Source of the DNA: Algibacter_G agarivorans
Lineage (GTDB): Bacteria > Bacteroidota > Bacteroidia > Flavobacteriales > Flavobacteriaceae
Direction of reading: 5' to 3'
NCBI RefSeq assembly: GCF_039543245.1
Contig: NZ_BAABJJ010000011.1
Span: 1-64,000, forward strand
DNA: 64,000 bases
Below, one piece after another: positions 52,862 to 60,332 of the stretch (the first letter of the stretch is position 1; every line of letters begins with the position of its first letter). A program made the translations under genes and the position numbers. The notes below the pieces were generated by a model. The model was not told the origin of the DNA. It did not search any database and saw only the letters and a list, made by a program, of their open reading frames with translations.

Positions 52862-55471
52862 ATGAAAAAAGCAAAAAAAGTAACGCCTTTAATGAAACAA
52901 TACAATGCCATTAAGGTGAAATACCCTGATGCATTATTGTTATTTCGCGTGGGCGATTTTTACGAAACTTTTGGTAGCGATGCTGTTAAGGCAGCGGGGA
53001 TTTTAGGTATTATATTGACTAAACGTGGTGCTGGTAGTGAGAGTGAAATTGAGTTGGCAGGATTCCCACACCATTCCATAAACACCTATTTGCCAAAGTT
53101 GGTGAAAGCAGGTGAGCGTGTTGCCATTTGCGACCAACTAGAGGATCCTAAACAAACCAAAACCATCGTAAAGCGAGGCGTAACCGAATTGGTAACTCCA
53201 GGGGTTGCTTTAAATGATGAGGTTTTAATGTCAAAATCGAACAACTTTTTATGTTCGGTATATTTTGAAAAAAAAAATATTGGAATTTCGTTTTTAGATA
53301 TTTCAACAGGAGAGTTTTTAACCTCACAAGGCAATGCAGAGTATATTGATAAGTTGCTTCAAAATTTTAGTCCGAGTGAAGTTCTAGTATCAAAACAAAA
53401 GCGTTCGTTATTTAATGAGACTTTTGGAGAAGATTTCCATACCTTTTATTTAGAAGATTGGGTGTATCAAACCGACTATGCTTACGAAACTTTAATCAAA
53501 CATTTCGACACTAAAACATTAAAAGGTTTTGGTATTGAAGATTTATATGAAGGGATTATTGCTTCGGGGTCTATTTTGCATTATTTAGGCGAAACACAAC
53601 ATCATAAATTACAGCATATTACATCCATTTCTAGAATTGCTGAAGATGATTATGTTTGGATGGATAAATTCACCATCAGAAATTTAGAACTTTATAATTC
53701 TACCAATAATAATGCGGTCACGCTTCTAAATGTGATTGATAAGACCATTTCGCCCATGGGTGGAAGGTTATTGAAACGTTGGTTGGCATTACCTTTAAAA
53801 AATGTTGATAAAATCAAGCAGCGTCATGAGGTGGTTAGTTTTTTGACTAAAGAAAACACAGTGCTTCAAAAAATTCAAAACCACATTAAACATATTGGGG
53901 ATTTAGAACGCTTAATTTCCAAGATTGCCACAGGAAAAGTGAATCCGCGTGAGGTCATTCAGCTTAAAAATTCTTTAGAAGCTATTGTACCTATAAAGTC
54001 TTTGGCATCGAATTGCGATAATGAATCCCTTAAAATTATTGGCGATAAACTTCAAAGTTGCAATGTACTTCGTGAAAAAGTAAAAGAGACTTTAAACGAA
54101 GAAGCACCCGTAAATGTATTGAAAGGAAATAGTATTGCTGCTGGTTTTTCTTCGGAATTGGATGAATTGAGAGGTTTGTCTAAATCTGGTAAAGATTATC
54201 TGGATAACATGTTAGAGCGCGAAAGTGAACGCACAGGAATCACATCGCTTAAAATAGCATCGAATAACGTATTTGGGTATTATATAGAAGTCAGAAACAC
54301 ACATAAAGATAAGGTTCCAGAAGAATGGATTCGTAAGCAAACTTTGGTGAATGCAGAGCGTTACATTACTGAAGAACTTAAAGAATACGAAGCCAAAATA
54401 TTAGGCGCAGAAGATAGAATTCAAGCTATAGAACAACAGTTGTTTGGTGAATTGATTGGTTGGTTAAATCAATATATAAAACCAGTACAGCAAAACGCCT
54501 ATTTAATTGGGCAACTAGATTGTTTGTGCGGGTTTGCACAATTGGCAAAGGATAACAACTATATCTATCCAACACTTGATGATTCATTTGATTTGGAGAT
54601 TAAAGATGGGCGTCATCCTGTTATAGAAAAGCAATTACCTATTGGAGAAGCTTATATTGCTAACGATGTTTTTTTGGATAGAATAGGTCAACAAATTATT
54701 ATGATTACGGGACCTAATATGTCTGGTAAATCGGCCATATTGCGTCAAACAGCATTAATAGTATTGTTGGCTCAAATAGGGAGTTTTGTGCCAGCTAAAT
54801 CTGCTAGAATAGGTTTGGTGGATAAGATTTTTACGAGGGTGGGCGCGAGCGATAATATTTCAATGGGAGAATCGACCTTTATGGTAGAAATGAACGAAAC
54901 AGCTTCTATTTTGAATAATATTTCTGACAGGAGTTTAGTGTTATTAGATGAAATAGGAAGAGGTACGAGTACCTATGATGGTATTTCCATTGCTTGGGCA
55001 ATTAGTGAATATTTACACGAGCATCCTGCAAAACCTAAAACACTGTTTGCAACCCACTATCATGAGTTAAATGAGATGAGTGAAACTTTTGGACGTATTA
55101 AAAATTTTAATGTGTCTGTAAAAGAATTAAAAGATAATGTCTTATTCTTAAGAAAACTGGTTGAAGGTGGAAGCGCACATAGTTTTGGGATTCACGTAGC
55201 AAAAATGGCGGGCATGCCACAACAAGTTTTACACCGTGCGAATAAAATTTTGAAGAAATTAGAGCAATCACATTCTAGTGAAGAGCTTACTGATAAGGTA
55301 AAAACCTTGAATGACGATATGCAATTGAGTTTTTTTAATCTTGATGACCCTTTGTTGGAAAATATTAAAGATGAAATATTACACATTGATATTGATACAC
55401 TTACGCCTGTAGAAGCACTTATGAAATTGAATGAAATTAAGCGCATGTTAGTCAAGAAAAAGCAAGCTTAA
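52862..55471 (+). CDS. mutS: DNA mismatch repair protein MutS
   Basis: 869 residues. The mismatch-reading motif is F-Y-E at residues 33-35 (GDFYETFG), so it is MutS1 and not the MutS2 type. The core ends in the ATPase: ITGPNMSGKSAILRQ (P-loop, about residue 617), STFMVEMNETASIL, LVLLDEIGRGTSTYDG (Walker B plus signature), and FATHYHELNE. The C-terminal tail holds the helix-turn-helix and dimer region. It recognises base mismatches and recruits MutL. It lies alone, upstream of two tRNA genes. Confidence 0.97.
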   Translation: MKKAKKVTPLMKQYNAIKVKYPDALLLFRVGDFYETFGSDAVKAAGILGIILTKRGAGSESEIELAGFPHHSINTYLPKLVKAGERVAICDQLEDPKQTKTIVKRGVTELVTPGVALNDEVLMSKSNNFLCSVYFEKKNIGISFLDISTGEFLTSQGNAEYIDKLLQNFSPSEVLVSKQKRSLFNETFGEDFHTFYLEDWVYQTDYAYETLIKHFDTKTLKGFGIEDLYEGIIASGSILHYLGETQHHKLQHITSISRIAEDDYVWMDKFTIRNLELYNSTNNNAVTLLNVIDKTISPMGGRLLKRWLALPLKNVDKIKQRHEVVSFLTKENTVLQKIQNHIKHIGDLERLISKIATGKVNPREVIQLKNSLEAIVPIKSLASNCDNESLKIIGDKLQSCNVLREKVKETLNEEAPVNVLKGNSIAAGFSSELDELRGLSKSGKDYLDNMLERESERTGITSLKIASNNVFGYYIEVRNTHKDKVPEEWIRKQTLVNAERYITEELKEYEAKILGAEDRIQAIEQQLFGELIGWLNQYIKPVQQNAYLIGQLDCLCGFAQLAKDNNYIYPTLDDSFDLEIKDGRHPVIEKQLPIGEAYIANDVFLDRIGQQIIMITGPNMSGKSAILRQTALIVLLAQIGSFVPAKSARIGLVDKIFTRVGASDNISMGESTFMVEMNETASILNNISDRSLVLLDEIGRGTSTYDGISIAWAISEYLHEHPAKPKTLFATHYHELNEMSETFGRIKNFNVSVKELKDNVLFLRKLVEGGSAHSFGIHVAKMAGMPQQVLHRANKILKKLEQSHSSEELTDKVKTLNDDMQLSFFNLDDPLLENIKDEILHIDIDTLTPVEALMKLNEIKRMLVKKKQA

Positions 55472-55501
55472 AATTATTTTTATTTATTTCACTAAAAGGC
55501 T

Positions 55502-55530
55502 TTGGTTTTAGTAGAAATATTTTAAATTTG
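55502..55530 (+). promoter_or_regulatory. Promoter of the tRNA-Gly/tRNA-Leu pair
   Basis: TTG at 55502 and TAAATTTG at 55523-55530 with 18 bases between them; tRNA-Gly begins 40 bases later. Confidence 0.55.
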
Positions 55531-55569
55531 CATCCGCAATAGAGATATTGCACGTTCATTATAAAGACT

Positions 55570-55641
55570 GCGAAAGTAGCTCAGGGGTAGAGCATCACCT
55601 TGCCAAGGTGGGGGTCGCGGGTTCAAATCCCGTCTTTCGCT
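55570..55641 (+). tRNA. tRNA-Gly (anticodon GCC)
   Basis: GCGAAAG / CTTTCGC acceptor stem, D arm AGCTCAGGGGTAGAGCA, anticodon stem-loop CACCTTGCCAAGGTG with anticodon GCC, and T arm GCGGGTTCAAATCCCGT. The CCA end is not encoded; the discriminator is T. The 72-base cloverleaf is complete. Confidence 0.95.
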
Positions 55642-55668
55642 CTGAAACTTTCTTTAAAATATACCAAT

Positions 55669-55752
55669 GCTGAAGTGGTGGAATTGGTAGACACGTTGGA
55701 CTTAAAATCCAATGTCCATTAGGACGTACGGGTTCAAGTCCCGTCTTCAGTA
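55669..55752 (+). tRNA. tRNA-Leu (anticodon UAA)
   Basis: Acceptor GCTGAAG / CTTCAGT (a G-T first pair), D arm GGTGGAATTGGTAGACAC, anticodon arm TTGGACTTAAAATCCAA with anticodon TAA, a long variable arm TGTCCATTAGGACG as in class II tRNAs, and T arm ACGGGTTCAAGTCCCGT. The discriminator is A and no CCA is encoded. Confidence 0.94.
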
Positions 55753-55756
55753 CTAA

Positions 55757-55793
55757 AGCCCTTGTTAATCGATTGATTTTCAAGGGTTTTTTA
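55757..55793 (+). terminator. Terminator of the tRNA transcript
   Basis: CCCTTG / CAAGGG stem around an A/T-rich loop, followed by TTTTTTATTTTT. Confidence 0.65.
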
Positions 55794-56102
55794 TTTTTGA
55801 ATAGCCTAATTTGTATGATTATTGTATTATCAGTTAGCTTTAATGCCTTTAAGCTGTAGTTTTGAATTTACTCAACAAATCTTTATTTATTGAAAATTGT
55901 TAGTGCTAAATCTGTATCAGTAAGCCTTTTTGCCTGAACAGCATTTTTAAAAAACCCTTCCTTTACTTTAAATGATTCGGAAATGTATTTTTCAAAATCT
56001 GATTTTTCAAATGCAGAAATTGGAAAACCAAAAACGTCGCTATAGGGGTCAAAACAAAAATCACAAAATTCTTTATTCGAGTGTGTGCTAATATAGCTAT
56101 CA

Positions 56103-57119
56103 ACCTGAGTTCGACGTAAGGATTTAGCAAAAAAGTGCTAATTGAGCTGTGTTTTCTGTTTCAAATTTAATACTAGGTTTCTTTTCCTGAAAGGAATAAG
56201 CGATAAGACTCGCTACTAAATTGGTGATAAAATTACCAAAACTCCTATGTCTAGAATGTTCAGCTTGGGCTATGTTTTTTAACTGGTCATTTATGGTTTC
56301 TATAACGGAGCGTTTTCTGAGCAATATTTTGTCCCTCATAGTCATCATTACGTTTTTCATATTATTTCTAATACCAGCAACTAGATGTAACCCTTGGTCG
56401 AATAACAAGGCTGAGAGCTGCTTGGATATATAGCCTTTATCGGCATATAAACTACCGAATATTTTCTTCAAAATGTTGTTTTGTTTTAAAGGCGTTCTAT
56501 CGTCTACATTTGCCTGAGTGATAATAAAATCAAGTAGTTCTCCTTTATCGTTTATATTAAAGCCATAAAACCAACCCATAGTGGATTTACCAATAGTAGC
56601 AATATTCTTAAACACTTTATTTTGCTTTATTCGTTTTTTATTGCACGCACGTATTGGTGTTGAATCTATAAAAGATATGCCGGTACATTGCCCCAAACAA
56701 CAGGTCTTCATATATAAAGTTAATGGCAGTAAATTAGACTGCATCAATTCAACAAAACGATTGTATGAAACTGTATTTGGAAACTCTTGTTTGAGCTGGC
56801 CTTGGACATAGTGAATATAGAAATGTTTAAAGGTCCTTATGCCGCTTAGATGGAATAAAACAGTAATGGTCAATATTTCACTGGTGGACATCTTGAATTT
56901 ACGGTTTCTTGTCTTTTTTCCTGTAGAAAGTTGTCGTTTTACTAAAGCAGGTTCAAAAACAAGACAAAAATCATCAATAGAACAAAATATTTGTGTAATT
57001 TTATCTTTAGAAATCATAAGCAGAATGTTTTTTAAAATATTGGAATTCAACACTTTAATATACTAAATATTCTGCTTTTTCTATGCTAATAAGCCTCTTT
57101 TCTTAAGTCGAACTCAGGT
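56103..57119 (-). mobile_element. Complete IS982-family insertion sequence
   Basis: A 1017-base element with terminal inverted repeats ACCTGAGTTCGACGTAAG (left) and ACCTGAGTTCGACTTAAG (right, on the minus strand). A 5-base direct repeat TATCA flanks it at 56098-56102 and 57120-57124. It holds one transposase gene. Both the ends and the ACC..GAGTTCGAC start are typical of IS982. The intact structure and fresh target duplication show recent insertion. Confidence 0.93.
56124..57053 (-). CDS. IS982-family transposase
   Basis: 309 residues. A DDE pattern can be read: FIDSTPIRAC (first Asp), GSLYADKGYISK (second Asp) and RKRSVIETINDQLKN (Glu). The region GWFYGFNINDKGELLDFIIT lies between the first two, as in IS982 transposases. 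The C-terminal RHRSFGNFITNLVASLIAYS is also typical. No frameshift was seen, so it may be active. It fills nearly the whole element. Confidence 0.94.
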   Translation of the reverse strand: MLNSNILKNILLMISKDKITQIFCSIDDFCLVFEPALVKRQLSTGKKTRNRKFKMSTSEILTITVLFHLSGIRTFKHFYIHYVQGQLKQEFPNTVSYNRFVELMQSNLLPLTLYMKTCCLGQCTGISFIDSTPIRACNKKRIKQNKVFKNIATIGKSTMGWFYGFNINDKGELLDFIITQANVDDRTPLKQNNILKKIFGSLYADKGYISKQLSALLFDQGLHLVAGIRNNMKNVMMTMRDKILLRKRSVIETINDQLKNIAQAEHSRHRSFGNFITNLVASLIAYSFQEKKPSIKFETENTAQLALFC

Positions 57120-57573
57120 TATCAAATATTTCATCATAATTAGCTGTATAATTCAATATGCGCCCAACTATTTTTTCTTTTAATTTGTTGTATTCTTTAT
57201 CTTCAATTTCTTTTTCATAAGCACATATAACAACTTTTAAATTCTTGTGTTCGGTGTAATCATTTATTAATAAAATATCTCTTTTACAGTTATTTAGGGG
57301 ATATAAGCATCTTATTCGCTTTAGATAATTTTTTCACCAACAGATTATTAAGATTCGCTGCATTTGGATGTGATTTTCTAACACGAATATTTTTCTCATT
57401 CCAATATTCTAATTCTATATAATGACCAATGTAATGATAGTTGGAACGACTATTTTTTTGAAATTCTAATTGCAAAAGGGTATAGATCATTTTTATTTCC
57501 CCTCAGTGAATCTCTGTGAAATATTTTTTTATCCTCAATCCTTTGCACTCCTTCGACTTGGCACGATATCATT

Positions 57574-58398
57574 CTAAATCTTAAAAGTAATCACGGGCCT
57601 TTTAGCATGATTTACCAAATCCTCACTAATACTACCATTAAAAAAATGAGAAATACCTTGTCTGCCATGGGTACTCATTCCAATTAAATCAGCCTTGATG
57701 GATTGCGAAAAATTCATAATGCCCTTTTCAATGCTTAAATCATTATAAATATTGGTCGTGTAATTTGAAAATTTTGAAGAATCAACAAAATCTTGCATAC
57801 GCTGTTTTGAATCAGCCGAGGTTGTGAATTTATTTGGTGTATTTACCATGAGCAAATGCAATTTAGCATTCAATACATTTGCGAACTGAATAGCTTTATC
57901 ATAGTTTTCTTTGCTTTCATTTTTAAAATCTGATGCAAAAACAAAATCATTAACATCAAAAGCATCATGTTCTTTTTTAATAACAAGCACAGGGATTTCA
58001 GAGGTGCGTACTACTTTTTCGGTATTACTACCAATCAGCATTTCTTTAAAACCACTAACACCGTTAGAGCCCATAATGATTAAATCGATATCATGTTTTT
58101 TGCAAACATGGAAAATGCCTTTAAAAATCTCATGAAAATCAACGGTTTCATGTACAACCAAGTCTTGTAAATAATCTTTATCTTTTAGTTCTTCAAACCT
58201 TTTATGAGCTAGTTTCATAAAAAACACAGCCTCAGGTAAATTATTGTAAGAACTTAGAGCATCTACTTCGTGTAATGGGATTTCAAGTATGTGTAATAAG
58301 TAAATTTCGCAATTATGCCTTTTAGCTAGTTGAGCAGCTACTTTAAGGGCATTTTCAGCTTGAGGAGAAAAATCAGTGGGTACAAGTATTTTTTTCAT
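57574..58398 (-). CDS. Universal stress protein, tandem UspA domains
   Basis: 274 residues with two Usp domains. The first (1-145) starts MKKILVPTDFSPQAENALK and has LIIMGSNGVSGFKEMLIGSN, an ATP-binding G-2x-G-9x-G(S/T)-like loop, then VVRTSEIPVLVIKK. The second (about 150-274) has FVFASDFKNESKENYDKA, ADLIGMSTHGRQGISHFFNG and RPVITFKI. Such double Usp proteins bind ATP and respond to stress; the exact role is unknown. It diverges from rimP-nusA-infB across a gap of about 130 bases. Confidence 0.93.
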   Translation of the reverse strand: MKKILVPTDFSPQAENALKVAAQLAKRHNCEIYLLHILEIPLHEVDALSSYNNLPEAVFFMKLAHKRFEELKDKDYLQDLVVHETVDFHEIFKGIFHVCKKHDIDLIIMGSNGVSGFKEMLIGSNTEKVVRTSEIPVLVIKKEHDAFDVNDFVFASDFKNESKENYDKAIQFANVLNAKLHLLMVNTPNKFTTSADSKQRMQDFVDSSKFSNYTTNIYNDLSIEKGIMNFSQSIKADLIGMSTHGRQGISHFFNGSISEDLVNHAKRPVITFKI

Positions 58399-58461
58399 AG
58401 TTAGATAGGTGAGTTGTATCTAAATTTATGAAAAATTACTTTAAAAATCAATAAAATATTA

Positions 58462-58469
58462 TATATTTG
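58462..58469 (+). promoter_or_regulatory. -7 box of the rimP-nusA-infB operon
   Basis: TATATTTG followed by CAC matches TAnnTTTG. It leaves a leader of about 58 bases that contains the hairpin at 58498. Confidence 0.6.
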
Positions 58470-58497
58470 CACTGTTGAAAGGCGAAATTAAAGATAT

Positions 58498-58523
58498 GAG
58501 GGGACGGAAAGTCCCCTCTTTTT
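58498..58523 (+). promoter_or_regulatory. Terminator-shaped leader hairpin before rimP
   Basis: GAGGGGAC / GTCCCCTC form a perfect eight-base G/C-rich stem with loop GGAAA, followed directly by TTTTT. The rimP ATG is 10 bases further. It lies between the operon's promoter and its first gene, so it cannot be the end of an upstream plus-strand gene. It has the form of an intrinsic terminator used as an attenuator. Confidence 0.7.
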
Positions 58524-58532
58524 ATACTAAAA

Positions 58533-58994
58533 ATGTTTAAAAAAACTGTAACAGACTTACTTGAAACTGCGTTAATTGAACGACCAGATTTATTTCTTAT
58601 CGAATTTTCAGTTGGGAGTGATAACCATATTAAAATCATTATTGATGGAGATAATGGCGTTTTAGTTGAAGACTGCATGTTTATAAGTAGAGCCATTGAA
58701 CATAATTTGGATAGGGAAGAACAGGATTTTTCTTTAGAAGTGATGTCGTGTGGTGCAACAGAGCCATTAGTAAACAAAAGGCAGTATAAAAAGAATTTAG
58801 AAAGAACGCTTAAAGTAAAAACAGCTTCAGGTAAAATTGAAGGTACACTTACTAAAGCAACCGATGATACTATTACATTAGCATGGAAAGTTAGAGAGCC
58901 AAAACCAGTAGGGAAGGGCAAAGTAACTGTAAAAAAGGAAGCGAGTATTGCTTTCGATGATATTATAGAAGCAAAAGTTATGATTAAATTTTAA
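58533..58994 (+). CDS. rimP: Ribosome maturation factor RimP
   Basis: 153 residues. The N-terminal domain is recognisable in NHIKIIIDGDNGVLVEDCMF, and LDREEQDFSLEVMSCGATEP matches the SPG-like region of the family (Bacteroidota have SCGA where many others have SPGxDRPL). The C-terminal SH3-like domain has LKVKTASGKIEGTLTKATDD. It assists 30S assembly. It is the first gene of rimP-nusA-infB, 12 bases before nusA. ATG is supported by the position after the leader hairpin. Confidence 0.94.
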   Translation: MFKKTVTDLLETALIERPDLFLIEFSVGSDNHIKIIIDGDNGVLVEDCMFISRAIEHNLDREEQDFSLEVMSCGATEPLVNKRQYKKNLERTLKVKTASGKIEGTLTKATDDTITLAWKVREPKPVGKGKVTVKKEASIAFDDIIEAKVMIKF

Positions 58995-59006
58995 TTAAGA
59001 AGAGTT

Positions 59007-60239
59007 ATGGAAAATATCGCGTTAATTGAATCTTTTTCAGAATTCAAAGACGATAAGTTAATTGACAGAGTTACGTTAATGGCAATTTTAGAAGACGTAT
59101 TTAGAAGCGCCTTAAAAAAGAAATACGGTGATGATGATAATTTTGATATCATTGTAAATCCAGATAAAGGTGATTTAGAAATATGGAGAAATAGAATTGT
59201 TGTTGATGATGGCGAAGTTGAAGAGCCAAACCAAGAAATTTCATTATCAGAAGCTCGAAAAATTGAGCCGGATTTTGAAGTAGGTGAAGATGTATCTGAA
59301 GAAGTGAAACTAATAGATTTAGGAAGGCGTGCTATTTTGGCATTGCGTCAAAACCTGATTTCTAAAATTCATGAGCACGATAATACCATAATTTACAAGC
59401 AATTTAAAGATTTAGTAGGGGAGATTTACACTGCAGAAGTACACCATATTCGCCACAGAGCGGTTATTTTGTTAGATGATGAAGGTAATGAAATTGTATT
59501 GCCAAAAGACAGACAAATTCCTTCAGATTTCTTTAGAAAAGGTGATAATGTAAGAGGTGTAATTGATAGTGTAGAACTTAAAGGCGCCAAGCCAACAATA
59601 ATAATGTCTAGAAGCTCTCCAAAGTTTTTAGAGAAATTATTTGAACAAGAAATACCAGAAGTTTTTGATGGCTTAATTACAATTAAACATGTTGTAAGGA
59701 TACCTGGAGAAAAAGCAAAAGTAGCTGTAGATTCTTATGATGACAGAATTGACCCAGTAGGGGCATGTGTTGGTATGAAAGGTTCTAGAATTCACGGTAT
59801 TGTTCGCGAATTAGGAAATGAAAACATTGATGTTATAAATTATACAAATAATTTACAATTATTCATTACAAGAGCCTTAAGCCCTGCAAGAGTAACTTCA
59901 ATTAAATTAAATGAAGAAACAAAACGTGCCGAGGTTATTTTAAAACCAGAAGAGGTAAGTAAAGCTATTGGTAGAGGCGGACATAATATCCGTTTGGCTG
60001 GACAGTTAACCGGTTATGAAATTGATGTGTTTAGAGAAGGCGCAGAGGAAGATGTAGAATTAAGAGAGTTCAAAGATGAAATAGAAGGGTGGATTATTGA
60101 TGAATTCAGTAAAGCTGGATTAGATACCGCAAAAAGTATTTTAGAACAAGAGGTTGCTGATTTAGTTAAAAGAACAGATTTAGAAGAAGAAACAATTAAT
60201 GATGTTATCAGAATTCTTAAAGAAGAATTTGAAGACTAA
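59007..60239 (+). CDS. nusA: Transcription termination/antitermination factor NusA
   Basis: 410 residues. The N-terminal RNA-polymerase-binding domain covers residues 1-130 (ALKKKYGDDDNFDIIVNPDK), followed by the S1 domain, then KH1 and KH2: DPVGACVGMKGSRIHGIVRE and EEVSKAIGRGGHNIRLAGQL. It lacks the C-terminal acidic repeats of E. coli NusA, as is usual outside Proteobacteria. It controls pausing and termination. As it lies behind a terminator-like leader, autoregulation is plausible. Confidence 0.97.
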   Translation: MENIALIESFSEFKDDKLIDRVTLMAILEDVFRSALKKKYGDDDNFDIIVNPDKGDLEIWRNRIVVDDGEVEEPNQEISLSEARKIEPDFEVGEDVSEEVKLIDLGRRAILALRQNLISKIHEHDNTIIYKQFKDLVGEIYTAEVHHIRHRAVILLDDEGNEIVLPKDRQIPSDFFRKGDNVRGVIDSVELKGAKPTIIMSRSSPKFLEKLFEQEIPEVFDGLITIKHVVRIPGEKAKVAVDSYDDRIDPVGACVGMKGSRIHGIVRELGNENIDVINYTNNLQLFITRALSPARVTSIKLNEETKRAEVILKPEEVSKAIGRGGHNIRLAGQLTGYEIDVFREGAEEDVELREFKDEIEGWIIDEFSKAGLDTAKSILEQEVADLVKRTDLEEETINDVIRILKEEFED

Positions 60240-60305
60240 ATTAAATGGTGAGTAAATAATTAATGCAGATTTGCATCATTTTTATGCCTTGATTGGTATA
60301 ATATT

Positions 60306-60313
60306 TATATTTG
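60306..60313 (+). promoter_or_regulatory. Candidate internal promoter of infB
   Basis: TATATTTG followed by AGT matches TAnnTTTG and lies 20 bases upstream of the infB ATG in the 93-base gap after nusA. It could give infB a second transcript. Confidence 0.45.
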
Positions 60314-60332
60314 AGTATTTTAAAGGCGATTT

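Larger units (their letters stand above)
55883..57490 (-). pseudogene. Gene of unknown function, interrupted by an IS982 element and a frameshift
   Basis: Minus-strand coding runs from the ATG at 57490 (MIYTLLQLEFQKNSRSNYHY) to about 57305, changes frame near a CCCC run, continues as NNCKRDILLINDYTEH to YDEIFD, and is broken by the IS at 57119. On the far side it resumes exactly in frame as SYISTHSNKEFCDFCFDPYS and ends TDLALTIFNK at 55883. Removing the IS, one TATCA copy and one base leaves 585 bases, i.e. 194 codons plus stop. I do not recognise the family; a CxxC (CDFC) is present and the protein looks soluble. Confidence 0.7.

Noticed and set aside
56103..57119. IS982 element considered as part of a composite transposon
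   Set aside because: No second copy is visible in the window and the flanking host gene rejoins exactly, so it is a simple insertion.
58448..58921. Minus-strand frame of 157 codons opposite rimP
   Set aside because: RimP motifs, promoter and operon position support the plus strand; the minus frame is a shadow that also crosses the promoter.
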